This document shows positions 1-9,580 of a stretch of DNA of 64,000 nt, one piece after another. The position numbers were made by a program, and so were the translations under genes. How positions within the stretch are numbered: position 1 is the stretch's first letter; every line of letters starts with the position of its first letter. The notes beneath the pieces are model-generated. The model had not been told where the DNA came from, ran no database searches, and saw only the letters and a list, made by a program, of their open reading frames with translations. This DNA is from Adiantum capillus-veneris (Eukaryota; Streptophyta; Polypodiopsida; Polypodiales; Pteridaceae), in the NCBI GenBank assembly GCA_014529385.2, contig CM043952.1, positions 68,887,370 to 68,951,369 of the forward strand, given 5' to 3'.

Positions 1-434
1 AGATGACAGAAGTTGCCTGCAAGCACTCTACCTCTGTAGCTAGGCTCGCTTGCTCTGTTGGCGAAAGAGCAAGTCAAATGGTGGGCTGTGAACAAAAGGC
101 AAAGAGTCGTTGGAGGCCTTCTCTGCCTGAGTACGTCGAGGAAGATGACGATCTCAGTCAAGCAAAAAACCGGGGATGCAAGATGGGTCTGGCGGGATTG
201 GACGGATTGGGAGGTGGGTTTGGCGGGCTGAGGCGAATGGAGGGGCGTTAGGCGGGTAGGACAACGGCCAAGGATGGGTGGGCAATGGGTAGTGGGCAAC
301 GGGTGTGGCAGGAGGCGCACTGGGGGACTTTGCGCAGCAGGTGAGGGCAGAAGGGTGCGCAAGGGCAGGAGGGCCAAGATGGTGAGAGGGGGGATGGCAG
401 CAGCAGCATATCGATTTTACAACTTTTGAGATCT
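1..434. other. Unidentified GC-rich sequence at window edge
   Basis: This stretch is visibly more GC-rich than the rest of the window and does not match the protease or reverse transcriptase that should follow the Chr-A gag leftwards. The plus strand from about 180 to 400 has many runs of two to six G, such as GGGCAATGGGTAGTGGGC. A plus-strand frame is open from base 3 to 251 (82 codons) but resembles no family I know. Homology to the Chr protease stops near 435. It is either an insertion in Chr-A or the product of a rearrangement; the left boundary lies outside the window. Confidence 0.4.
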
Positions 435-2162
435 GTGGAGAACTTCATGTTGGCAGCCATGCAATCAAACCATCGCGCCCCTAGGATAGCATCCTCATGT
501 AGGAGAGGAGAGATGAAAAAGTATTCTTTGTCAACATAGCTTTGGACATGAAGCCGCAACTTCCCAATCGAGGGAGTAACGGAGGCTTGCTATCCTTGGA
601 AAGCTCTATCAACCGTTACAATATCTCCCATCTCAAAATCTTGAATGTCCGACTTGGTGGTTAGCTCTATTAATATGAAGTTGTGAGTAGAACCAGGGTC
701 AAACAAGATAAAGGCATCATTCTCTCTTACCCTTCCCCAAGCATAGGAGAGGGATGATCCTTTGGAATGAGCATCCTCTTTTGGAGCTGCGATGGTGGAA
801 GCTGTAGGAGTCTCATTGCAAGCATTTTCCTTGGGGCAAGAATGATATCCATGTCCTTGATCCCCACACTTAAAACACTTATGGTCCTTGTTGCAAAAAG
901 ATTCAAGCTCGTTAGGAGAGAGTTTGTTTTTGCCCTTGTAAACTCCCTTCTCCTTGGACCAATTGTTGTTGTTGTTGGAAGTTCCTTGGGAAGCATTTTG
1001 GGCATTGGTTTTTCCCTTTGCATCATTTTTATCTTTGTTTTCCATGGGCTTGACATTCCTTCTAGCCCCTTGTTGGAAATTGATGCGTGAAGCAACCATG
1101 GTGTGATGGATTACTTCAGTGATAGAACCAGGCCGTTGAGAGTTTATTGGGCCATCTCTTCAGGTAATCCCACATAAAATTGTTGCTTTTGCTCGAAGAA
1201 GTCTATCTTTTGGAAGACAGCCGCCATGAGATGTAAATCCCAAAACTTGTCTACATATTTGTGGATAGACTCATGAGAGAGAAGCTTCAAACTGAACCAT
1301 TCGATGAGCACTTTGTCCTTTGCATTGCTTGCAAGGAATTGATTTGTGATGGAATTTCTTAGAGTTTTCCATGTCTTTGGGGCTTTGCCATTGCCAAAAG
1401 GCTAGCCCACCATTGACGAGCCAATTTTTGAAAGTGCATAGATACATCATGTAGCTTGGAGGACTTCGTGAAGCCCTCATCTCCAAAGGCCGCATCAAAT
1501 TTTTGGATGAAGGCCAATAGTTTTTTGCTAGCACCAAAGGTGCCATCATAGGTTCGAAAAGAGATACTTTTTCCTCTCTCTTTGAACATCTTCAGCTTGT
1601 GCGACCTTCGCCATGCGCAAGGTATGATAGATGATATCCTTTCCTTTTGTATTCTCTAGGAGAATAGCCATAGCTTTTGTCAAAAGAGGAGGAAGGTGAA
1701 GAAAAAGGAGAAGAGGGTGACCTATTTCTTGCCCTTTTCCTCCTTTGTTTCCTCTCTTCCCTTTCAGAGTGACGAGGAGAAGGACGATGTGTTGATCTTT
1801 TCCTCTTGGGAGGATTTGGTGATCGTCTAGACCGCCGTCTCCGTGGAGCCACATCTTTTGAGGAACTTAAAGTTTGATTGCTTTCTTGCTCTTTGGATTC
1901 CTCCTTGGTATGGGAGAGAGTCTTATTTTGGGGGTGTCTTCAAGAGGCCTCCTAATCTCTCTCTCTCCTCTTGGAGAGGAAGAGAAATCTTATAAGCGCG
2001 AAGTTGTTGAGTCACTTCGGCTTGCAAAGCAGGGTTGCCTATATCTTGCTGCAACCTAGTAACGAGACAATTGGAGAACATGGGGGCATCATCATTAGCA
2101 CCTTCATGTGAAAAATCAAAGTTATCAATTTTCATTCTACTCTCTTGGTTATTGTCAGTCAT
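435..2162 (-). pseudogene. gag-pro: Chr-A gag-protease (frameshifted)
   Basis: Decayed gag and protease, read right to left. The start chosen is the ATG at 2162-2160, giving MTDNNQES, which matches the start of the other four copies. Then come a helical N-terminal part, a Ser/Arg-rich basic segment (about 1592-1850), the capsid-like part (about 1200-1550, several frames), an Asn-rich linker and one CCHC knuckle, CFKCGDQGHGYHSC, near 835-880. Protease follows with FDPGSTHNF near 685-715 and ILGARWF near 470-490. Several frameshifts separate the segments, so no functional product is expected. Similarity to protease ends abruptly near 435. Confidence 0.85.
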
Positions 2163-2335
2163 GTTAACAAAATTTTTGTATTTACTTAGTGTATGCTTTG
2201 GCAATTCAAAACCTTAGTTGCTTGGCACTTAACTATCTACACCCATGGCTCAAAGTGGTTAATCATAGAGAGCAGTGGAGTGGGTCTAATATTGCAGAAT
2301 TGCCGAGGGCTAGCTCCTTTCGGACTTCTTATGTC

Positions 2336-2383
2336 TCAATAATGGTAAAGCCGTAGGCAAGTCTAAAAAGACCCCATTATTAA
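2336..2383 (-). promoter_or_regulatory. Chr-A leader stem-loop
   Basis: On the minus strand the leader holds AATAATGG (complement of 2374-2381) and CCATTATT (complement of 2338-2345). They enclose a small hairpin, GTCT-TTTT-AGAC, and a GCC-TAC-GGC mini-hairpin. The same arrangement is found in Chr-C, Chr-D and Chr-E. A role in packaging, dimerisation or translation is only inference. Confidence 0.5.
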
Positions 2384-2537
2384 GTCCAAAGCTCCCGAGG
2401 TGTGCACCATATCCCACAAAGTGAGCTCAACAAAACCAATAATAGATACCATTCCCACTTATCCTAATATAATTAACCAAATCGACCATTTAAACTTAAG
2501 GACATCTCTTCTTAAGCAAGAAAAGAGAAACCAAATT

Positions 2538-2551
2538 CTCTGATGATACCA
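2538..2551 (-). promoter_or_regulatory. Chr-A primer binding site
   Basis: On the minus strand this reads TGGTATCATCAGAG, one base inside the LTR end. It matches the tRNA-iMet-type site TGGTATCAGAG seen in Chr-C, with a two-base insertion (TC). Such sites pair with the 3' end of the primer tRNA for minus-strand DNA synthesis. Confidence 0.75.
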
Positions 2552-2552
2552 A

Positions 2553-4394
2553 TGTAATGGAAATGGCCTATTAACTTTGAGAATAGCGGAAATTAGAGAA
2601 AGTACTTTTGGGAAATTACTTTGAGAGCAAAGTGGGTGAACCTAATTGATGGTAGCAACATAAACATAGCATTTAGTTAACTTGGCATGAACAATACTTT
2701 GGCAAGAGAGAGAGTTTAGAGAATATGACAACAGTTGAGGACCGGATTTATGTGGAATCGGTCCCCCCTCCAATAGGCATTTGTATTATAGTTTCTCCCA
2801 TCAAGAGAGACTTGTTAGAACACAATCTTTGCATTCCTTGTGACCTAGGTGATGCAATGAAGATGGAAAGATTCATGCATCACGATCATAACATAAACTT
2901 TGTGGAAATCATAAACTATCCCAAGCCTCAGTCCCAAACCTCAAACACCTTCAAAGGTGGAGAGAGCTAGTAGGAAATGAGGGTAGGGAAGAGGAAGAAG
3001 AAATATTTCATAGGAGAAATAATTAGTTTCTCACTTATCATCACTCTTCTTGCTAGCATACATAATAGCATAGTAATGAAGATGGAAAGATTAAGCATTG
3101 AAGCATCACTCTTGGTTGGATTTGCATTCCATAGGCAAGAGTGTTGGTGTAGGCTCTCAACCTCTCTACTTGCTTGGAGAAGGAGAGGGAACTCTTGCAC
3201 TTTGCACAATACACAATGTGTGTGTGTGTGTTTGTGGGAGATTATATCCCTCAAGCATGCCCCCTACTTGCTTAGGTCAATCCCCCCTTGTAGGGTGAAA
3301 GCGTGGTTTGGTGGTACAAAAAAAGGACCTATTTTACTTCTACCAATGAAAAAGTGGGGACGTTAAAATTTTTGTAGTTTAGGTCAAAACTTTTCGGACC
3401 TTGTGTTTTTAGATTCTTCTTTTGAAGATCTATCCATTGATATATAGTATGATAGGTAGTTTTTCATGTGACATGTAGAAATTGTAGCTCAAAGATTTGT
3501 CAAAGGTGCTGTCAAGGACAATCCTTTTTGTACCACCAAAGCATGCTTTTAGCCTGTAGCTCATGCTTGAAGCTCATTGGACCCCTCAGGCCTAGCCAAT
3601 CACAAGCAGGCATACTAGTCTTGGGACAAGTGTCCCCCTTTCCCCTTGGAGAGAGTGGACTTGCTAAATAATAAATCAATAAATTAAAAAAACGAATTTA
3701 TCATTGGACTCCTTGGGTGGCCAACTAATAGGCTTTAGGCACACCATGACGGCAACATGAGGAGTAACTTGACAAGTGTCCCTTTTGCTTTCTTTGTACA
3801 AAGCTTGACTTGTGTGAGTGTGTGTGTGTGTGTGTGTTATCTCTCATCCCCCCTCTTGTAGATCTCACCCCCTCCTTTTAGGGATTTATGATTGAATTTT
3901 TCACACCTTACCTCAAGCACCTTAGTTAGCAAGCAGCACCTCAAGCTTGGGTGGTGTTCCCACAAGAACCTCAAGCTCTCTAGTCGGCAAAGCACAAGAA
4001 GCACCTTAGTCAAGAACAAGCACGTCAAGCACCTTAGTCAGCAAGTTAGACAAGCAACTCAAGCACCTTAGTCATCAAGCACGACAAGAACCTCAAGCAC
4101 ATTAAGCTTGGGCCAGGTTCATCCCTAGCTTACCTAACATCAAAGGAATTTTTAGAACTAACCTTTTTAGGTCTTCAATGAAGCTAACTCTAAGGTCTTT
4201 AAGCTCCATTGGTTAGCCTTGCTCTTTGACATACCATCTCTCATTTGGGCCCCTTTACCATTGGCCCCGTGTTGAGATAGAGCTATAAGCACATGTCTAT
4301 ATCCTAACCCTTGTTCCCGTTTATTCTCCCACATTAAATGATTAGTTTAATATGAGAAATCATTTGGGTTGGTTAGATATTAGATTTTATGACA
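2553..4394 (-). repeat. Chr-A 5' LTR (1842 bp)
   Basis: On the minus strand it starts TGTCATAAAATC at 4394 and ends ATTACA at 2553. The ends were set by comparison with Chr-B, Chr-C and Chr-E and by the adjoining primer binding site. It includes a TATA motif near 3240-3252, short GT runs at 3218-3235 and 3812-3838, and an imperfect array of ~25-30 base units with the core ACCTTAGTCA at about 3900-4110. Confidence 0.85.
3240..3252 (-). promoter_or_regulatory. TATA box of Chr-A LTR
   Basis: The minus strand reads GGGATATAATCTC at the position where Chr-C has GGGATATAATCC. It lies about 1.14 kb into the LTR, followed by a CA-rich start region. This is the likely U3 core promoter; the start site itself is inferred. 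Confidence 0.5.
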
Positions 4395-5040
4395 TACTCC
4401 TTATTGTTTATCTTGTTGGTGGGCATGGCTGCTATGCACAACAAGGGATCAAGCTCTTCCAATGGAATATGGATTGACTCCTCCACTTTAGTGATGTTCC
4501 TTGCCTTGAATTTTGCAACATCCAAGATCTCTTTTATTTCAACCCTCTCCACATCCTGGACATTCACAACTGCTGTATTTTGTAGAAAATTGGTCTCTCC
4601 TTCCTCTACTGGAATAAGAGTAAAAAAGAGCAAAAATGCTGTATGTTTAATCACAAGCTTGTAACCATGCCTTCCATGCAATTGACAGGGGTTATGGAGC
4701 CTCTTCCAATCATCTTGGAGTAATGCCAACTTCTTGGAGCTGTGCTTGGTGTTAAATTCCTTGCTTAAAAAATATCATTAAAGTGTACAAAGTTGTCAAG
4801 CTTGTGCTCACTGGTAAGGTCAGCTAAAATCTTTTAATAGTCACTAATTTCATTGTTGAACCCTTCCAAAAATCTCTCCAGATCAAAAGGAACATTAAAG
4901 ATTTCTTTCACATAGGCAAACTTAGACAATTGTTTGACTTGGTATAGTAGCTCCATTAATCTGTCATCACATGTCTCCTCAACCTCTTCAATATCAAGAC
5001 CTTCCAAACTCTTTCTAGTAGTAAACGTTTTTGCACAAAA
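4395..5040 (-). pseudogene. Unrecognised minus-strand coding remnant
   Basis: Read right to left from about 5040 there is a near-continuous frame with a few stops and shifts. It holds stretches such as CDDRLMELLYQVKQLS and FDLERFLEGFNNEIS, then a 118-codon open part (4729-4373) containing ALLQDDWKRLHNPC. The composition is protein-like: acidic and helical, with few stops over about 640 bases. I recognise no family. The last bases of the open part run across the Chr-A LTR edge, so its true end is lost. It could be an old transposon gene or a host gene fragment. Confidence 0.35.
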
Positions 5041-5115
5041 AGAAAAAAAGAAAACTTCAAATTGTTATTTGCCTGACAAAAGTACTGGTCTAACTCACCC
5101 TCAAACAATGATAGC

Positions 5116-5850
5116 GATATGTCCTCTCTATGCAAAAAATAGAGCACACAAAACGCTATCCGAGTGTTCTATTTTTGCATACATATGGCACCATATCATT
5201 ATATAAAAAGAATCACTTGTTTGTAGCATTGTGTCTTCGCTATGCAAAATTAGAGCACTTGGACGACCATCCGTGTGCTCTAATTTTTCATAAGGACGAC
5301 ATAACCTTAAAGTAATCATACTTCTTCTTTGTGACATTCTGTCATCCCTATGCAAAAATAGAGCACATGGAAGTCTATCTAGGTGTTCTATTTTTGCGTA
5401 CTGGCAACACCATATCATTATAGAAAAAGCATCATTGGTTTATAGAATTATGTCCTTGCTATGCAAAAGTAGAGCACTCAGACGACCATCGATGTGCTCT
5501 AATTCCGCATACGGGTGACATAAACTTAAAGAAATCACACTTCTTTTTTGTGACATAGTGTCTTTCCTATGCAACAATGAGCACAAGGAAGGCTAATCAG
5601 GTGTCCTTTTTTTTCATACGGACAACACCATACCATTATAAAAAAGAATTTCTTATCTATGACATTTGTGTCTTTGCTATACAAAAATAAAGTAGTCGAA
5701 AGGCAGTCCGAATGCACTATTTTCGCATACAGACGATAGTATACATCTTATCAAAATATAGGGCCTCAATTATAACATTGTGTCTTTGCTATGTGAAAAT
5801 AGAGCACCCAGAGGGCCGTCCAAGTACTCTATTCCTGCATATGGACGACA
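5116..5850. repeat. Tandem array of seven ~110 bp hairpin units
   Basis: Seven units begin with a TATGCAAAAATAGAGCAC-like arm at 5129, 5241, 5349, 5460, 5568, 5678 and 5790, giving periods of 108-112 bases. Each is followed, 16-17 bases later, by the complementary arm, of the type GTGTTCTATTTTTGCATA, at 5164, 5275, 5383, 5494, 5601, 5712 and 5824. Arms are about 18 bases with few mismatches. The DNA between hairpins alternates between two types (CACCATATCATTATA and GACATAA-CTTAAAG), so the higher-order unit is about 220 bases. No coding sense is apparent. It is a satellite-like array of unknown origin. Confidence 0.85.
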
Positions 5851-6329
5851 TGAGCACAAAGGAAAGGAAATCACCAAAAAAAGCCTCGAATAAAATTGGT
5901 TACCTTTATGTTTTTGTAGATACATTTTGAGCTCTTTAGCTTTGAAATGTGTTAAAAACAAATTCACAAAATACATCGGTTTGATGTGAAAATGCTATAT
6001 ATAGCTCCTCTAACGTCTATAAATAGAATGCTAGCGTGTCAATCATGCACCTTGGGACACGTACCCAATGGTCAAATCCATGCATTGCAAATCATGCAAA
6101 TTTAAAATTTACCTAGGTAAGTGTGCACTATTATATATACAAGCCCTTGCACTCGAAAAAGGTTTTTGGAAATCTTTTTCTATTCTATCCAACGCGGACC
6201 TTCACATTTCCTCCATACGTTTTCTATTCTATCCAGCGCGGACCTTCACATTCCCTCCATTTCCTCAATTCAAACATTTGGATTCTCGTCAAAATGTAAC
6301 ACGTTGTACAAACCTGTTGTCTCTATGCA
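5851..6329. other. Unassigned AT-rich stretch with a 44 bp duplication
   Basis: No gene is visible. A 41-base segment at 6176-6216, containing CTATCCAACGCGGACC, is repeated at 6220-6260 with two differences. TATA-like motifs occur at 5990-6002 and 6017-6027 without a recognisable gene downstream. The sequence TATGCAAAATTA at 6324-6335 recalls the hairpin-array arm and may be a remnant of one more unit. Confidence 0.5.
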
Positions 6330-6433
6330 AAATTATATATTCTTACTCTAGTTCCCATTCATTTTCCCACATTAAATGATTAGTTCAATATGAGAAAATC
6401 ATTTGGGATAGGTAGATATTAGATTTTTGGACA
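6330..6433 (-). repeat. Chr-B 3' LTR remnant
   Basis: On the minus strand it starts TGTCCAAAAATCTAATATC at 6433 and matches the first ~100 bases of the Chr-B 5' LTR (13580-13681), including the shared segment around TTCCCATTCATTTTCCC. Similarity fades near 6330, where unrelated sequence begins. About 1.7 kb of LTR is missing. Confidence 0.8.
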
Positions 6434-6436
6434 TTA

Positions 6437-6451
6437 CCTCTCTCTTGAAAC
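6437..6451 (-). promoter_or_regulatory. Chr-B polypurine tract
   Basis: The minus strand reads TTTCAAGAGAGAGG just upstream of the 3' LTR start at 6433, the same tract as in Chr-C and Chr-D. It primes plus-strand DNA synthesis in LTR elements. Confidence 0.75.
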
Positions 6452-6945
6452 CATAGTAGTCCTCGACTATGAGGTAGAAAAGATACAGCCTTTGTAATTA
6501 GTCTATGTTTCTTAGCGGGTAGAGTATCCCTTTTTACTCTACGACATCAGCCCAGAATGGATGACTAATCCATTTTGTGCTTAGGAGATTTAGCTTTTGC
6601 AAGAATGTCTGCTCTTTAGTCCATATCATACTCCCAAAGTAGAGTGATAAATTCTACTTGGTGTTTGTGAGACGTCATCACAAACATGATTCTAAGCATG
6701 CATATTACTTAAGTTTCTGCACAATAAAAAGATTATTAGTCTTATCAGACAAAAGTGTTGTTCATTTAAAAAGAATTTACATTTTCTAACTCTAGTGTAG
6801 CATTGTCGGCATTGACAAGGTTCATTCTATCCTTAAGCTGTGTTCCTTACATCCATCAAGCATCTTCAAAAGGATAATTTTTTTAATTTAATAAGATATC
6901 GTCAGATAATCTTACCATGTCTTAGTACCTTGTCTTCATGTCAAA
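6452..6945 (-). other. Chr-B 3' UTR
   Basis: Non-coding stretch between pol and the polypurine tract. It shares landmarks with the same region of Chr-C, Chr-D and Chr-E, such as the segment around 6560-6680 that corresponds to 24000-23890 in Chr-C. No open frame is conserved among copies. Confidence 0.6.
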
Positions 6946-8080
6946 GGATGGATTCGAGGTGGAGCACCTCGTCTTAATCTTCGATCTCGGGCGGGTCCTC
7001 AATTATTGGTTCTCTTGGTGGGTCTCCTTTGTAAGGCTTAATTAAGATCACATGAAAAGCATTGTGCATGAGCCAATGATTAGGCAACTTAGTGGATAGT
7101 CCATATCATTGATTAGTTTTAAGATTTGAAAAGGACCACAATATGCTTTTGTTAGCTTAGCATAATACTTTTGGTGGCCCGTAGGATTTTTGTCCATAGT
7201 TTGCCTCAATTGAGCCTTGGAAAACTTGGGTAGGACCCAATCATTCTCCTTGAAAGATAAGGACCTTAAGTGCTTGTTAGCAGTATCTTTTTCCTTTGTT
7301 GTGAGATGGATATAGCCTCCTTAATCTTTTGAAAAGATTCTTGTAGGTCTCAACTATACTCATCTTAGCAGTGAAGATCTTCCCATGTACCTTAAGTAGA
7401 AAGGGACTTTTAGGTCTTCCCTCAATGATCTTGAAAGGAGACTTCCCTATAGTAGTATGGATAGTGTTATTATACACATACTCTATAAGGGGTAGGTATT
7501 TCTCCCATTGTGAGAGTTGATCTACTTCTATAACATAGGTCTTGAGCAGATCTAGAATCGTAAGGTTAGCTATTTCACTTTGGCCATCCATTTGTGGGTG
7601 GCCGAAGCTAAATTTAACCTTGCTCCTAGATTTTCAAAGATACTTTTCCAAAAATTATTTGTCATTCTAGGATCTCTATCTGACACTATGGATGTTGGAT
7701 CCATGGTGTTTGAAAATCTGGCAACTATTGACCATATTCCCATATTCCCATGGATAGACTTGGGAAATCCAACGATAAAATCCATGGATATGCTCTCCCA
7801 TGGTGAATTAGGTATTGGCAATGGCTAGAGTAATTCAGGTTGCTTCCCTCTATCATATTTGGTCTTTTGGCATACCGAGGGCATACTACACATTTTGAAA
7901 CATACTGTATGTCTACTTTCATAGTAGGCCAATTTAAATACGTCTTTACTCCTTGAAGAGTAGGTTGAATCCCTCTATGCCCCACATAGGGAGGAGCATG
8001 GGATTCATACATTACTTTCTCAACAAAGGGAGTAATTAAAGCATAGCCTATTTCCATGGAGAAGATAACCATCCTGCAAG
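6946..8080 (-). pseudogene. Chr-B integrase and chromodomain region (decayed)
   Basis: Read right to left: the HHCC zinc-binding part with YESHAPPY and KCVVC near 7900-8010, then the catalytic core, then the C-terminal part (7277-7591 is one open segment). The first catalytic Asp, in the family motif VDRFSK, is Ala here (VARFS). The stretch between it and the second Asp (VSDRDPRM) is shortened by roughly 30 residues. The Glu is kept in DGQSEIANL. The GPY/F and chromodomain parts below 7270 survive only as broken frames. The enzyme cannot be active. Confidence 0.8.
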
Positions 8081-9560
8081 GTGAACGTTTATTCTTTCTT
8101 CCCTAAGGCAAGGGCTGGAATTATATCCTTGAAATGAGGATCGGTAGCATACTCATCTATCATAGAAGATAGATCATTGTGAGTTGTTATAGACACTGCA
8201 TTTATTCTTGTTCGTCTTGATAGTGCATCAGCCACTTGATTGTGCTTACCAACAATATGAGCAATATGAAAATTAAATTGCAAAAGAAAATTTTCCCACC
8301 TCATTTGTTTGTTGAAAACCTTAGTCTTCATCCTGAAGTACTTTAAGACTTTAGTGATCCGTTTGTATGATGAATGGAGTCCCCAAAAGATAGTGCTTAC
8401 ATGTGTCAACAAGGGCATGTAGAATAGCTAGTAGCTCCTTTTTATATATGCGTAACACTCACTCTTCAGAATTGAGTCTTCGACTCTCATATGCTATGGA
8501 ATCCCCTTCTTGAAGCAAGACTGCTCCAAGAAAACCTCCACAAGCATCACATTGAACCTCAAATGTTTTGAGAGATCCAGTAAAGTAAGCACATGTTGAG
8601 AGTAATTTTTTCTTTGAGATTGTCAAAAGAATTTTTCTCTTTTGCAGTCCATGTATACTAACATTCTTTTTTTTTGTCATGTAATGGTCCTGCTATTTGT
8701 GAGAATTTTTCTATGAAGCGTCTATAGTATGCACACATATCAAATAAAGCTTTGTAGCTCATGTAGATTCCTTGGATTAGGCCATCCTTTTATTACCTCT
8801 AAATTTGTTGGATCCATACGGATACCATTTTGAGAGATAATGTGACCTAAGTATTGAATCTCTTAAAGGAAAAATTCAGTCTTCTTTTGATTAATGAAAA
8901 CTTTATTCTCCCTCAAAGTTTGAAAGATTACCTGGAGGTGTTGCTTATGCTCCTCAAGATTGCAGTCGATGATGATATCATCAAAGAATACTGTAGTGAA
9001 CTTATGGTAGGTCCTAAAAAAGTTCTTCATTAAGCGGTTGAATGGGGCCAGAGACTTTCTCAAGCCAAAAGGCATGACAAGATATTCATAAAGATTAAAT
9101 GTTGTACGAAATAATATCTTCATTGGCTATCCTTATTTGATAATAGCCACTTTTAAGGTCAGCCCTACTGAAGTAGGTAGAGCCTTGTAGTTTATCAAAC
9201 AGATCTTCTACCCATGGCATGATTTTTTTTTTTTGAATAGTGATCTTATTTAGTGCTCTATAGTCAACACACATACTGTATGTGCCGTCTTTCTTTTTCA
9301 CTAAAAGGACTAGTGAACAAAAGGGAGAGGATCTAGGACTCACCATCCCCTTATCCACCAGTTCATGTACTTTCTTCATAATCTCCTCTTGTTGAACTTG
9401 GGAAACTCGATAAGGAGGCTTATTAGGTGATGAGTTCCTAGGTTGAAGCTCTATTCTATTGTCATCATCCCCTCGTTTTGGAGAGAACTCTCTAGGGATG
9501 TCATTGATAAAAACATCTTGGAATCCATTTAGGAAATTAGAAAACTCTAAATCCTCTTGA
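8081..9560 (-). pseudogene. Chr-B reverse transcriptase and RNase H (frameshifted)
   Basis: Reverse transcriptase segments lie at 9095-9379, with VKKKDGTYSMCVDYRALN, and at 8863-9123, with LVMPFGL and the active-site FFDDIII. RNase H follows at 8459-8680, with FEVQCDACGG, and at 8089-8418, with NQVADALSRR. Residues that bind metal are present, but the segments are in different frames and the connection region near 8690-8860 is broken. The region from 9470 to 9560 is the protease/RT linker. Same order as in Chr-C. Confidence 0.85.
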
Positions 9561-9580
9561 TTTCTACCATTTTCATTGGA

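Larger units (their letters stand above)
1..4394 (-). mobile_element. Chr-A: 5' part of a Ty3/gypsy chromovirus-family element
   Basis: A minus-strand LTR retrotransposon entering from the left edge. From right to left it has a 5' LTR (2553-4394), a primer binding site, a ~375 base leader (2163-2537), gag and the start of protease. The family is assigned by close similarity of gag, leader and LTR to Chr-C, which carries reverse transcriptase, integrase and a chromodomain. Everything after the first half of protease is replaced or lies outside the window. The right flank begins at 4395; no target duplication can be tested because the other end is missing. Confidence 0.85.

Noticed and set aside
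685-715. D-P-G-S-T in Chr protease as a novel active site
   Set aside because: It is shared by most copies of the family here, and I recall D-P-G forms in other plant gypsy proteases, so it looks like an ordinary variant and not decay.
767-1090. Plus-strand frames opposite gag in Chr-A, Chr-C, Chr-D and Chr-E (e.g. 767-1090, 19699-20043, 32992-33324)
   Set aside because: Antisense shadows of the gag linker and knuckle region, which has few complementary stops.
2336-2383. Leader hairpin as an intrinsic (bacterial-type) terminator or a riboswitch
   Set aside because: The host is a eukaryote and the hairpin lies between primer site and gag of a retroelement; no ligand-binding core of a known riboswitch is present.
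5116-5850. Hairpin array as a possible CRISPR array
   Set aside because: Repeat and spacer lengths are wrong (period ~110, no short unique spacers), no cas genes are present, and the context is plant nuclear retroelement DNA.
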